From positions 1 to 64,000 of the forward strand of contig CAYLMM010000007.1 in assembly GCA_964384825.1 (NCBI GenBank): a stretch of DNA of 64,000 nucleotides. Direction: 5' to 3'. This document shows, piece by piece, positions 1 to 7,860 of this stretch. Within the stretch, counting starts at the first letter, position 1. Each line of letters opens with the position of its first letter. Under the pieces are notes generated by a model. The model searched no databases. It worked only from the letters and a program-made list of their open reading frames with translations, and was not told where the DNA came from. The position numbers were made by a program, and so were the translations under genes. Source of the DNA: CAYLMM01 sp964384825 (GTDB taxonomy: Bacteria > Krumholzibacteriota > Krumholzibacteriia > LZORAL124-64-63).

Positions 1-385
1 CCTTGACGTGGGTGTAGAGCTGGCCCTTGTCGTCGCTGCCGCCGCGGGCGTAGATCACGCCGTCGCGGATCTGCGGCTCGAAGGGCGGCGAGTCCCACAG
101 CTCGAGCGGATCGACCGGCTGCACGTCGTAGTGTCCGTAGAGCAGCAGGGTCTTGCGGTCGGGGCGCTGCTCGGTCTGGGCGAAGACCAGGGGATTGCCC
201 TCGGTCTCGATGACTTCGACATCGAGGCCGAGCTCGCGCAGCTCGTCGGCGAGGAAGGCGGCCGCACGGATCACGTCGGGCTTGTTCTCGGTGGTGGCGC
301 TGATGCTCGGGATGCGAAGCCAGTCGCAGAGCTGCTCCACGTGGCGGTCTCGGTGCTCGTCGAGGTAGGAGAGGATGCGGTCCAT
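1..385 (-). CDS. M20 family metallopeptidase (dipeptidase-like), N-terminal part
   Basis: The reverse strand encodes the first 128 residues of a zinc-dependent M20 peptidase; the rest lies beyond the window edge. The chain opens MDRILSYLDEHRDRHVEQLC and then shows the family's first metal-binding block, GHYDVQP, followed by the second, RGGSDDKGQ, whose Asp normally bridges the two metals. M20 enzymes cleave dipeptides or N-acyl amino acids; without the C-terminal half, substrate class cannot be assigned. The ATG at 383-385 is preceded by AGGAGG at 396-401 with a 10 nt spacer, which fixes the start. The gene is divergent from the histone-like gene at 622. The 236 nt between them hold a promoter for that gene but no further reading frame I can support. 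Confidence 0.9.
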   Translation of the reverse strand, partial: MDRILSYLDEHRDRHVEQLCDWLRIPSISATTENKPDVIRAAAFLADELRELGLDVEVIETEGNPLVFAQTEQRPDRKTLLLYGHYDVQPVDPLELWDSPPFEPQIRDGVIYARGGSDDKGQLYTHVK

Positions 386-542
386 GGGTCGGGTGCCTCC
401 TGTGTTGGATGGTGGCCTCTGTGCGGGAATGGCCCCGCACGTGCCGAAACTTACGCTTGACGGATCTGCGTGTCGAGGCGATTGTGTCTCCGCTGAAGCG
501 GAAGGACCGTCGGGTCCCCGCGCGACCCGGGCACGGAACCCC

Positions 543-571
543 TTGACAGGAACCCCCTGTTTCGGGATGAT
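543..571 (+). promoter_or_regulatory. Predicted sigma-70-like promoter of the histone-like gene
   Basis: TTGACA at 543-548 and GATGAT at 566-571 are separated by 17 bp and lie about 50 bp upstream of the start codon at 622. The -35 is a perfect consensus match. Prediction by eye only. Confidence 0.55.
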
Positions 572-621
572 GCCCCCGTCGACTTCGACCCGAGCCACCC
601 TATTTCAAGGCAGGAGGATCC

Positions 622-792
622 ATGGCTGACATGATCATCAGCAAGAGCAAGACCAAGGAATCCGTCACGCAGTGCAACGTCTCCGGCGAGTTCTACAGCG
701 CTCTGGATGTCAAGGTGCGCGAGCTGATCAAGGCCGCGGAGAAGCGCGCCCTGGAGAACGGCCGCAAGACGGTGCGTCCCTGCGATCTTTAG
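622..792 (+). CDS. Small histone-fold-like DNA-binding protein (56 aa)
   Basis: This 56-residue protein starts at ATG 622 after GGAGG (613-617) and ends at TAG 790-792. The sequence has a basic first helix (SKSKTKESV), a loop, a long amphipathic helix (about residues 27-46) and then NGRKTVRP followed by a terminal CDL. The RKTV...D(L/I) block is the L2 loop/helix-3 signature of archaeal histones and of short bacterial histones such as Bdellovibrio Bd0055. The third helix appears cut short, as in other bacterial members of about 60 residues. Such proteins dimerise and bind DNA. The gene stands alone with its own promoter and is followed by two hairpins, the second a good terminator, which suggests a monocistronic, possibly abundant transcript. 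The family assignment rests on pattern recognition; no structure or search was run. Confidence 0.72.
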   Translation: MADMIISKSKTKESVTQCNVSGEFYSALDVKVRELIKAAEKRALENGRKTVRPCDL

Positions 793-800
793 GGGGTTGC

Positions 801-823
801 GCGGTCCGTAGGGATCGGACCGC
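801..823 (+). other. Intergenic hairpin downstream of the histone-like gene
   Basis: GCGGTCCG at 801-808 pairs perfectly with CGGACCGC at 816-823 across a 7 nt loop. No T-run follows, so it may stabilise the 3' end of the short mRNA rather than terminate. Confidence 0.5.
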
Positions 824-840
824 AACGCATCTCACGGTTC

Positions 841-874
841 CGGCGGGAGTCATGCGGCTCCCGCCGATTTTTTT
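841..874 (+). terminator. Rho-independent terminator of the histone-like gene
   Basis: A perfect 9 bp stem, CGGCGGGAG (841-849) with CTCCCGCCG (858-866), 8 nt loop, followed by A and seven T (868-874). The stretch from 875 to 1151 holds a possible promoter for the next gene and no frame I can support. Confidence 0.88.
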
Positions 875-905
875 ATCTCGTAAGTGATTTTTACTCATAC
901 TGAGC

Positions 906-935
906 TTGCTTCGGCCACCGCAATTGTGGTAATCT
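906..935 (+). promoter_or_regulatory. Possible promoter of the secreted paralogue pair
   Basis: TTGCTT (906-911) and TAATCT (930-935) with an 18 bp spacer, in a locally AT-richer patch. It would give a leader of roughly 210 nt before the start at 1152. Weak match. Confidence 0.35.
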
Positions 936-1151
936 GCGACTAGCTAGGACCGGAATACACTTCTATAAGCTCCTCGATTCGGGGTCGTCCGCTCGCCCAG
1001 CGCGGTCGTGGATCGAGATCGAGAGAGGAGTGATGCCCGTTTGGAGCATGTTTGTCGACTCGCCCCCGCTAACATGGAGTTCGACGATCGTAAGCTAATG
1101 GACAGGACGGAGCGATCCGATCGCATCCGTGCTGGGCGAAGGGGGAAACGC

Positions 1152-1895
1152 ATGAAACTTCGTTATCCGCTCATCTTGATGTTCATCGCAGGAATCGTTC
1201 TGGCGGCCGGAGCCGGCTTCGCCCAGACGGACTATGCGATGCTCGACATCATCGGCTACCTCTATGAATCCGACACGCCCGCCTCGGGGACCGTTCCCCC
1301 CGAAGACGTCGACATGTTCCCGCCGAGCAATGCGGGCGACGTGCTGGCCGGGCTGGGATTCATCGACAACGTCAGTGATCCGCTGATCTGGGGCGTCGAT
1401 TTCTCCGTCTACCAGTACACCTGGGTGCTGGGCGGGTTGGTCTCCGGCGGCCAGGTGGTTCTCGGCGACGGCACGTTGCGGATCTTCTACTCCGGCGGCA
1501 CGATCGACATCATGGCCGATCCGCTGCTGGATATCGGATACACCACCCCGTACTACGGCACCAATCCTCCCGATGCCGGAGCGATCTCCAGCTTCGGCGA
1601 CGGATATCTCTATCTGCACGGGGTGTTCTCCAATTTCGTGATGGACTTCGATCCGATCAGCGAAGCGGGCAGCTTCCAGGGCTTCATCGATTTCACCCTG
1701 GGCACGCATTTCGCTCCCGGCAACGAGCAGCTCGAGAACGGCGACGGCTACACGCTGTCCGGCGTGCTCGGACCCGGAGCCGACGGGACCATTCCCGAGG
1801 GCTACGATCTCGAGACCGACGGTCACATCTGGTTCGATCCCACGGTCCCCGACGAGGACATGACCTGGGGCGGCGTCAAGAATCTTTACAACTAG
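1152..1895 (+). CDS. Secreted protein of unknown function, paralogue 1 (C-terminal TWGxVKxL motif)
   Basis: I do not recognise a named family. The 247-residue chain starts at ATG 1152 (SD GGGGG at 1141-1145; the same frame is open further upstream but only this start gives a signal peptide). Residues 1-25 are a signal peptide ending GAGFAQ, so export is likely. The mature part is acidic and rich in Gly, Asp, Tyr and Phe, with blocks such as TLRIFY and FGDGYLYLHG that look like alternating beta strands. It ends TWGGVKNLYN. The next gene, 24 bp downstream, encodes a second protein with matching blocks (VIRIYQ, FIDGDMILMA) and a terminal TWGAVKGLFR, so the two look like tandem paralogues in one operon. 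No cysteine-based lipobox is present. Function is unknown. Confidence 0.82.
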   Translation: MKLRYPLILMFIAGIVLAAGAGFAQTDYAMLDIIGYLYESDTPASGTVPPEDVDMFPPSNAGDVLAGLGFIDNVSDPLIWGVDFSVYQYTWVLGGLVSGGQVVLGDGTLRIFYSGGTIDIMADPLLDIGYTTPYYGTNPPDAGAISSFGDGYLYLHGVFSNFVMDFDPISEAGSFQGFIDFTLGTHFAPGNEQLENGDGYTLSGVLGPGADGTIPEGYDLETDGHIWFDPTVPDEDMTWGGVKNLYN

Positions 1896-1919
1896 AGTGC
1901 GCGGGAAGGAGGTAGAGAC

Positions 1920-2630
1920 ATGAAGATCGGATTTTTCCAGAACAACCTGACCCGCGCGGCTCTCTTGGTCCTGGCTCTGACGGCCGTGGCGGTTCCGGCC
2001 GCGGCCCAGGTCGAGGTCACCTTCGAGGGCTACTGCTGGTACACCCCGGCCAAGGACGGTGTCGGTTCGGTGATGCAGGTCGTGGGCGTTTCCAATCCGC
2101 CCGTCAGCGCTCCGTCGCCGATGGACATGGATTACGACGTCTACGAGTTCACTATCTGGGTCGACGAGATGGTCGTCACCCAGTTCCAGGACGTTCCTGC
2201 CGATCAGAAGCAGATCACCGACTTCGAAGGCGGCGTCATCCGCATCTATCAGCAGGCCAAGATCGGCGGCACGCCCGCCGACTACGCCGACGTGGGCACC
2301 TTCATCGACGGCGACATGATCCTGATGGCCGACGTTCGCGACGGCTGGCACATGGAGTTGACCGATCCGATGGGGATGGGCTTCGGCGGTTGGGGCATCG
2401 GAGCCTGCGACTTCGTCGGCGGCACCCGCATGGACGATCTGCTCGAGATCGCCGGACCGGTCTACCTTGCCAACTGGACCTTCAGCGGCACGGGCATCGC
2501 AGACGGCAGTTTCTTCAACCCCATTCCGAACGGCTACGACCGCATGTTCGGGATCAAGCTCGTCTATCCCGACGGTCCGACCCCGGGCGAGAACGAGACC
2601 TGGGGAGCGGTGAAGGGATTGTTCCGCTAG
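1920..2630 (+). CDS. Secreted protein of unknown function, paralogue 2 (C-terminal TWGxVKxL motif)
   Basis: This 236-residue protein has a clear signal peptide (about residues 1-29, cleaved after AVPAAAQ). The mature part begins VEVTFEGYCWYTP and repeats the layout of its upstream neighbour: a Tyr/Phe-rich opening strand, a YEFTIWVDEM segment, VIRIYQ, a DGDMILMA segment and a final ETWGAVKGLFR. SD GGAGG at 1907-1911 precedes the ATG. Overall identity to the neighbour is low by eye, but the order of blocks and the C-terminal motif agree. The mature chain is acidic with no transmembrane segment. The shared C-terminal motif might be a sorting or docking tag; that is inference. The gene is last in its operon, followed by a terminator at 2651. 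Confidence 0.82.
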   Translation: MKIGFFQNNLTRAALLVLALTAVAVPAAAQVEVTFEGYCWYTPAKDGVGSVMQVVGVSNPPVSAPSPMDMDYDVYEFTIWVDEMVVTQFQDVPADQKQITDFEGGVIRIYQQAKIGGTPADYADVGTFIDGDMILMADVRDGWHMELTDPMGMGFGGWGIGACDFVGGTRMDDLLEIAGPVYLANWTFSGTGIADGSFFNPIPNGYDRMFGIKLVYPDGPTPGENETWGAVKGLFR

Positions 2631-2650
2631 TCTTCCCGATGACCGGGAAC

Positions 2651-2680
2651 GGGGGCCTTCCAGCGGGAGGCCCCCTTTTT
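2651..2680 (+). terminator. Rho-independent terminator after the secreted pair
   Basis: GGGGGCCT (2651-2658) pairs with AGGCCCCC (2668-2675), followed by five T (2676-2680). Confidence 0.88.
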
Positions 2681-2704
2681 CGTGTCCATTGAAATGCTCA
2701 CTTT

Positions 2705-2747
2705 CCGGTCCGCCGCCGGTCCGTCGCCGGTCCGTCGCCGGTCCGCG
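2705..2747. repeat. Tandem 11-bp repeat, about four copies
   Basis: Unit ccggtccgtcg: copies at 2705-2715 (one mismatch), 2716-2726 and 2727-2737 (identical), and a partial copy at 2738-2747. It lies in the 259 bp non-coding space between the terminator at 2651-2680 and the comM-like gene. The rest of that space shows no frame I can support. Confidence 0.85.
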
Positions 2748-2889
2748 CCGCGTCGACGCCGGGTGACCGGGCCGTCCTCCGCGTATCCCCCTGTTCACGC
2801 CTCCATCGCTCGCCGCCGGGATATCCGACCGGTACGCCGCGGCCCGCGCCTTGCATCGGCGCGGGAAACTTCGGCGCGAGGGGGAAGAT

Positions 2890-4518
2890 GTGATCACGCG
2901 GGTCCATTCGGGAGCCGTCGCGGGCATCGACGGATACGTGGTGAAGGTGGAGGTGGACGCCGGCCGGGGGCTGCCCGCCTTCCAGATCGTGGGCCTGCCG
3001 AGCGCCGCGGTGCGCGAGAGCCGTGAACGGGTTTCGGCCGCCGTGCGCAACAGCGGATTGAGCCTGCCGGCCGGCCGGGTGGTGGTGAATCTGGCGCCGG
3101 CGGATCTGCGCAAGGAAGGGGCGTCCTTCGATCTGGCGATCGCCCTGGGAGTGGTGGCGGTGCAGGAGCCGGATCTGGACCCGCCCCCTCAACGCCGCGA
3201 GGCCGCCTTGATCAGCGAGCTCTCGCTCGACGGCCGGCTGCGTCCGGTGCGCGGCCTGCTGCCGATCGTGATGGCCGTGGCCGCCGAAGGCCGGCGGACC
3301 GTCGTGGTGCCCCGCGAACAGGCCTGGGAGGCGCGCGTGGTGCCGGGAGTCGACGCCCTGGGGGCGGGGACCCTCGCGGAGGTCGTGACCTGGTACCGGA
3401 CCGGCAGGATGCCCGGGCCGTCGCCGGAGCCGGCGCCACCCGGTGCCGCAGCGCACTGCGCCGGCGTGAACGCAGCCGGCGGGGACGGCGCTTCGCCACG
3501 GCCGCCGCTGGTGCTGGGCGCGGTGCCATCGTCGGCGCTCAGGGCCGCGGAGATCGCCGCCGCGGGAAGGCACAACCTGTTGATGATCGGACCGCCGGGG
3601 ACGGGGAAAACCCGTCTGGCACGGGCCGTGGCGGCCCTGGCGCCGCCGCCGACCGAGGCCGAGGCGGTCGACATCACCCGGATCCAGAGCGCCGCGGGCC
3701 TGCTGCGGGAGCCGGGGCTGGCCCGCGCCCGTCCTTTCCGGGCGCCGCATCATACCGTCACCCGCGCGGGGCTGGTCGGCGGCGGGGCGGGGCTTCGTCC
3801 GGGAGAGGCGACCCTGGCCCATCACGGCATCCTGTTTCTGGACGAGGTGGCGGAGTTCGCGCCCGGGGTTCTCGACGCCCTGCGCGAGCCCCTGGAGGCG
3901 GGCTGGATCTCGGTGGCCCGCGGAACCGGCGCGCGGTTCTGGCCGGCGTCGTTCCAGTTGCTGGCGGCCATGAACCCCTGCCGTTGCGGATATCTCGGCA
4001 GCCGGCTGCGGGCCTGCCGTTGCAGTCCGGCTTCCCTCGCGCGTTACCGCGGCCGCCTCTCGGGACCGCTGCTCGACCGGATCGACATGTTCATCGAGGT
4101 CGAGGAGGGGGCGCCGCCGCCGCTGAGCGGCGGCCGGGAGGATCCGGCCGCCGAGGCCGGGCGCTGGCGGGCCATGGTCCGCGGTGTCGAATTGGCAGCT
4201 GCGAGGCTGGCGAGGGCGCCGATCGGCGATCGCGCGCCGGTCGCGGAACGCGGGGACGGGGCCGGTCCCGGCCGCCCGTCCCTTTCCGACTGCCGCGACC
4301 TGTTGGATCCCGATGCCGCGGAATTGCTCGACGAGGCCCGGCGCCGGTTGTCGCTCTCGTTGCGGGGAGTGCTGCGGGCGGTGGGAGTGGGGCGGACGAT
4401 CGCCGCGCTCGGGGAGAGGTCGCGAGTGTCGCGGTCCGACGTGGCCGAAGCCCTGCGCTATCGCCGCGAGCAGCTCCCGGCCATGAACGAGGAAGCGGCC
4501 CCGGGGGCCGCTTCCTGA
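2890..4518 (+). CDS. comM: YifB/ComM-type Mg-chelatase-like AAA+ ATPase
   Basis: This 542-residue protein has the YifB/ComM layout. An N-terminal Lon-protease-like domain (residues 1 to about 165, with FQIVGLP and ESRERV) is followed by an AAA+ domain with Walker A GPPGTGKTR, Walker B GILFLDEVAEF, the cysteine-containing AMNPCRCGYLG block and LLDRIDMFIEV, then a C-terminal Mg-chelatase domain (GRTIAALGERSRVSRSDV). ComM homologues are hexameric helicases that extend branch migration during natural transformation; in non-competent bacteria the role is unclear. The best start is GTG 2890 after a purine-rich GAGGGGGAAG. An Ala/Pro-rich linker of about 35 residues separates the first two domains and is longer than usual. 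The gene ends 34 bp before a convergent barrel gene. Confidence 0.93.
   Translation: MITRVHSGAVAGIDGYVVKVEVDAGRGLPAFQIVGLPSAAVRESRERVSAAVRNSGLSLPAGRVVVNLAPADLRKEGASFDLAIALGVVAVQEPDLDPPPQRREAALISELSLDGRLRPVRGLLPIVMAVAAEGRRTVVVPREQAWEARVVPGVDALGAGTLAEVVTWYRTGRMPGPSPEPAPPGAAAHCAGVNAAGGDGASPRPPLVLGAVPSSALRAAEIAAAGRHNLLMIGPPGTGKTRLARAVAALAPPPTEAEAVDITRIQSAAGLLREPGLARARPFRAPHHTVTRAGLVGGGAGLRPGEATLAHHGILFLDEVAEFAPGVLDALREPLEAGWISVARGTGARFWPASFQLLAAMNPCRCGYLGSRLRACRCSPASLARYRGRLSGPLLDRIDMFIEVEEGAPPPLSGGREDPAAEAGRWRAMVRGVELAAARLARAPIGDRAPVAERGDGAGPGRPSLSDCRDLLDPDAAELLDEARRRLSLSLRGVLRAVGVGRTIAALGERSRVSRSDVAEALRYRREQLPAMNEEAAPGAAS
4490..4516. terminator. Inverted repeat at the comM 3' end, possible bidirectional terminator
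   Basis: A 13 bp perfect inverted repeat, AGGAAGCGGCCCC (4490-4502) and GGGGCCGCTTCCT (4504-4516), overlaps the last codons of the comM-like gene. It sits between two convergent genes. No T-run follows on either side, so intrinsic termination is uncertain. Confidence 0.45.
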
Positions 4519-4551
4519 ATCGTACCGTCTCGATTGCGGACCGGGCCGCCG

Positions 4552-5451
4552 CTAGAAGTTGGCGGTGATGCCCAGGGCCCAGTTGATCGAGCTGACGGTG
4601 TTGCTCTGGTACGAGGTCATGGCCTGTACGCCGGTCTCTGGCGAGTGGCTGGTCACCGCGATGGGAAGGGTGCCTTCCTCCAGCTTGGTGAAGGAATCGC
4701 CGGGGTCGAACTCGACGTCCGTCCGGTTGTAGGTGACCTGGAAGCGGATGCTGATCAGATCGTCCGCGATCAGGCGGAAGCCGCCTCCGGCGACCCAGGT
4801 CCAGTTGTTGGCCATGGAATCGGTGTAGTCGGAGTTCAGGCTGAACCAGCTGCGGTGGACCCCGCCGAGCACGTAGGGATGCATGTGCCCCTTGCCGAAG
4901 TTCCCGTAGTCGCCGGGATAGAAGACGGCGTTGACGCCCGCGTTCATCGTGATGCAGGAACGGTTCTCGGCGTCGAATTCGCCCAGCTCGGGATCCATGA
5001 TCACCGTGTCGTCGTCGGGGTTGTTCGCGATGCCGAAGCGGTTGTCGACCTTCGCGACGTACTCCGAGAACGAGATGCCCATGGTGGGCTCGATGGCGAA
5101 CCAGGGCGAGAAGTTGTAGTTCAGGCTCACCGTCGGGTTGAAGGCGCTCTCGCCCTCGATCACCACGTCTCCATAGTAGGAGAACTCGTCGGTGTACTTG
5201 TAGATGATCCGATCCTGCTGGAAGAGGGTCTGTCCGGCGAGCCCCATGTAGCCCAGGGCGATGCTGACCTCGAACCGATCCTCTTCGAGGATGGGTTCGT
5301 AGGCGGGGCCGTCATCCTCGATCTGGTATTCCTGCTCGACTTCCTTGCCGTGCAGCAGGTCGAAGGTCTTCTCCTCGGTCTGGGCCGAAACGGCGGCCGC
5401 ACCGAGCAGAAGAGCGCAGAGGGACAGGGCGAAGAACAGTTTCTGGGACAT
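4552..5451 (-). CDS. Outer-membrane beta-barrel protein
   Basis: The 299-residue product has a signal peptide (MSQKLFFALSLCALLLGA..VSAQ). An acidic linker (about residues 25-55) is followed by alternating strands rich in Tyr, Phe, Trp and Gly, for example VSIALGYMG, PTVSLNYNFSPWFAIEPTMGISF, WTWVAGGGFRLI and SIRFQVTYN. The chain ends WALGITANF, a C-terminal aromatic residue typical of BAM-inserted barrels. The likely size is 8-12 strands, in the range of OmpW/OmpA-like barrels, but no specific family is recognised. SD GGAG sits just upstream of the ATG at 5451. It is convergent with the comM-like gene and lies downstream of murB on the same strand, with 181 nt between, which hold a possible promoter. 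Confidence 0.85.
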   Translation of the reverse strand: MSQKLFFALSLCALLLGAAAVSAQTEEKTFDLLHGKEVEQEYQIEDDGPAYEPILEEDRFEVSIALGYMGLAGQTLFQQDRIIYKYTDEFSYYGDVVIEGESAFNPTVSLNYNFSPWFAIEPTMGISFSEYVAKVDNRFGIANNPDDDTVIMDPELGEFDAENRSCITMNAGVNAVFYPGDYGNFGKGHMHPYVLGGVHRSWFSLNSDYTDSMANNWTWVAGGGFRLIADDLISIRFQVTYNRTDVEFDPGDSFTKLEEGTLPIAVTSHSPETGVQAMTSYQSNTVSSINWALGITANF

Positions 5452-5607
5452 GGATCAGCTCCTGTCGAGCGTATACATCCGGCCTATCGCGTCGCGGGAC
5501 TCGAGTCCCGATGCCAATTGCAGGTTGGGCCGCGTGGTCGTGGGGTGGGACCCCCGAGTCCGTGATACCCCGACAGACACCCGGGGGACGGGTGACCCAA
5601 TGCGTAT

Positions 5608-5636
5608 AAATTCAGTCCTGGCCTTGGGACTGTCAA
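5608..5636 (-). promoter_or_regulatory. Possible promoter of the barrel gene
   Basis: On the minus strand TTGACA (5636-5631) is followed 16-17 bp later by TGAATT/GAATTT. The -35 box is perfect, the -10 poor. It overlaps the murB stop codon and would give a leader of about 150 nt for the barrel gene. Confidence 0.35.
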
Positions 5637-6628
5637 CCGCAAATGATGGAATCGCTTCCGGTCCAGGGCAGATGGCGCACTTCCTCGGTCAGTTCCACGC
5701 CGAACTTCTCGCGCACCGCCGACTTCATCATCTCGGCCAGGGCCAGCACGTCGGCGCATGTGGCGCCCCCCGAGTTGATGATGATGTTGGCGTGCCTGGC
5801 GAAGACGGAGGCTCCGCCGACGCGCATCGAACGGGCGCCGGCGCGGTCGAGCAACTCTCCGGCGGCGCGGCGGCGCTCGCCCGGGGAGGCAGGATCCAGG
5901 TTCTTGAAGTAGCTGCCGGCGCAGGGATCGGCGATCGGGTGCTTGGTGCGGCGCAGGGCGATCTTCTCGTCCCGATCGGCGCGGGCGGCATCGACATCCC
6001 CCCGCCGCAGGCGTAGCGTCGCCTCCAGCAGCAGGCCGGCCCCGGTCTTGAGAATCGAATGGCGATACCGGAAATCCATGGCGCCGGGCTCGATGTCGCG
6101 GATCTCGCCGGAATCCGTCAGGATCCGGGCCCGCACCAGGAACTCGCCGATCTCGTGGCCGTAGCAGCCGGCGTTGCCCGCGATCGCCCCGCCGAGGCTG
6201 CCGGGGATGCCCGAAGCGAATTCCAGACCCGTCAATCCCGCGTCCAGGGAGCGGGCGATGATCTCGTCGAAGGGCAGTCCGGCACCGGCGACGATCACTT
6301 CGTCCTCGACGCGCCAGGTATCGATCTCCATCTTCAGGACCAGGCCGCAGAACCCCCGGTCATCGCAGAGCAGATTGCTGCCGCCGCCGAGACAGACCAC
6401 CGGCACGCCGCGGCTCCGGGCGATCTTCAGGAACCCCAGGGCGTCTTCCGGAGTACGAATGCGGGCCAGGCCGAGAGCGGGGCCCCCGATCCGGAAGGTC
6501 GTCAGGCCGGACAGGGGAACGTCCCGCTCGATCATGTCCGGGAATTCGGCGGCCAGGGCGGCGACGGCTGCGCGCACATCCTGCGGATCGGCGGGACCGG
6601 GGTTGTCGTGCGGTGTCGGACGGCGCAT
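5633..6628 (-). CDS. murB: UDP-N-acetylenolpyruvoylglucosamine reductase MurB
   Basis: MurB reduces UDP-GlcNAc-enolpyruvate to UDP-MurNAc with NADPH and FAD in cytoplasmic peptidoglycan precursor synthesis. The 331-residue chain shows the FAD-binding blocks TTFRIGGPA, GGGSNLL and SGIPGSLGGAIAGNAGCYG, then YRHSILKTG, GSYFKN (the catalytic Ser of the GS(Y/F)FKN block) and a C-terminal VELTEEVRHL carrying the catalytic Glu. The lack of the extra C-terminal lobe and the GSYFKN block point to a type II enzyme. The same frame stays open 43 codons further upstream, but MurB homology and the purine-rich AAAGG before ATG 6628 favour the shorter start. It is divergent from the tonB-like gene at 6735 and stands apart from other peptidoglycan genes. 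Confidence 0.95.
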   Translation of the reverse strand: MRRPTPHDNPGPADPQDVRAAVAALAAEFPDMIERDVPLSGLTTFRIGGPALGLARIRTPEDALGFLKIARSRGVPVVCLGGGSNLLCDDRGFCGLVLKMEIDTWRVEDEVIVAGAGLPFDEIIARSLDAGLTGLEFASGIPGSLGGAIAGNAGCYGHEIGEFLVRARILTDSGEIRDIEPGAMDFRYRHSILKTGAGLLLEATLRLRRGDVDAARADRDEKIALRRTKHPIADPCAGSYFKNLDPASPGERRRAAGELLDRAGARSMRVGGASVFARHANIIINSGGATCADVLALAEMMKSAVREKFGVELTEEVRHLPWTGSDSIICG

Positions 6629-6734
6629 TGTGTTACCTTTCCAGCGGACCGGCGTTCTGCAATCGGGAAGAGGGATCGACCCTCGGATTTTTCCGACAGA
6701 ATCCGGCCATCGACCCGCGGCGTCAAGGAGAACG

Positions 6735-7820
6735 GTGCCCGAACGACGCTCCACCATGCTGGCCTACGCGGCCTCGCTGCTGCTTCACGTGCTGCTCGCC
6801 CTGCTGACCTGGAACACGGATTTCGTTCGTGTTCCCTCGGAAGAGGACGAGCCTCGGGAGCGGACGGTCGAGCTGTACCTGGAACCGGACGCCGAGCAGT
6901 TCGCGGCGATGCCCGACGCCGAGCCGCCCGATGCCTATACCAGCGTTCCGGAGCGCCAGGAGGTGCCGGTTCCCCCGACGAATCCCGATTTCCTCTCGCT
7001 GCGCGACAGCCGCGCCGCGGACCGGCTCGAAGGCGGCGACGAGTTGAGCCCCCCGAGCAGCGGCGAGACCTCGGACATCGACCAGGTGGCCATCGCCCGG
7101 CACGAGCAGGGCGCCGAGGCCGGCGGCGTCCGGTTGCTGACGACCCCGCGGCCCGAGACTGACGACACGGGCGGCCGGCCGGGCACGACCGGCGAGACCG
7201 AGAGCTCGCGCCGGGGCGTGGACGCCGCCGCGGAGCCTGCCGGCGATCTGGCGACCGGCGAGATCGAGGCCGAAGGGCGGTCGCCGGGCGACGAAGGGGA
7301 AGGCGGCAACGAGTCGCCCGACCTCGCGGAACTGCTGGCCCGGTCGATGCCTTCGATCACCGACGGGGCCGACGCGCCGTCCCGCGGCGATCCCGGCTTC
7401 ACCTACGACCAGAAGGCCCTCAGCAGCGCCGACGGGAACGTCGTGCAGTTCGGCGAGTTCGCGCTGAACACCGTGGAGTGGGATTTCGCGCCCTGGATGG
7501 AGCGCTTCCGGCAGGATTTCCTGCCGCACTGGATCCCTCCGTACGCCTATCGGCTCGGAGTGATCGACGGCAAGACGACCCTGAGGCTGGTGGTGCAGCC
7601 CGCGGGCACAATCGGCGATCTGGAGATTCTCGACGAGCAGGGGCACGAATCGCTGCATCAGGCCAGCGAGGCGGCCCTCTGGGCGACGGCACCCTTCGCG
7701 CCGCTGCCCGACGATTTCCCCGAGGAGAATCTTGTGATCATCCTTTCGCTACACTATCCTGCCTGGAAGCTGGAGCAAGCTCCCTCCGGGCCGCAGGGCG
7801 GGCGGAGGTCCCGCCGGTGA
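6735..7820 (+). CDS. TonB/TolA-like energy-transducing protein
   Basis: This 361-residue protein has one N-terminal transmembrane helix (about residues 9-26, LAYAASLLLHVLLALLTW). A long Pro/Glu/Asp/Gly-rich periplasmic linker (about 30-255) follows, then a TonB-like C-terminal domain (about 260-345) with the TTLRLVVQPAGTIGDLEIL and PFAPLPDDFPEENLVI patterns. TonB-family proteins carry proton-motive energy from the inner membrane to outer-membrane receptors. The two next genes encode ExbB- and ExbD-like proteins, so the three form one complex. The linker is acidic rather than the usual Lys/Pro type. GTG 6735 has AGGAG 4 nt upstream; ATG 6756 is an alternative start that leaves the membrane helix incomplete. 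TolA is possible, but no tolB or pal is near. Confidence 0.82.
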   Translation: MPERRSTMLAYAASLLLHVLLALLTWNTDFVRVPSEEDEPRERTVELYLEPDAEQFAAMPDAEPPDAYTSVPERQEVPVPPTNPDFLSLRDSRAADRLEGGDELSPPSSGETSDIDQVAIARHEQGAEAGGVRLLTTPRPETDDTGGRPGTTGETESSRRGVDAAAEPAGDLATGEIEAEGRSPGDEGEGGNESPDLAELLARSMPSITDGADAPSRGDPGFTYDQKALSSADGNVVQFGEFALNTVEWDFAPWMERFRQDFLPHWIPPYAYRLGVIDGKTTLRLVVQPAGTIGDLEILDEQGHESLHQASEAALWATAPFAPLPDDFPEENLVIILSLHYPAWKLEQAPSGPQGGRRSRR

Positions 7821-7860
7821 TGCGCAATTCCCTCCCTTTCACGAAGAGGTAAGGCCCGAA

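Noticed and set aside
1095..3113. A minus-strand open frame of 672 codons over the secreted pair
   Set aside because: It is antisense to two genes with signal peptides and a terminator; no domain is visible.
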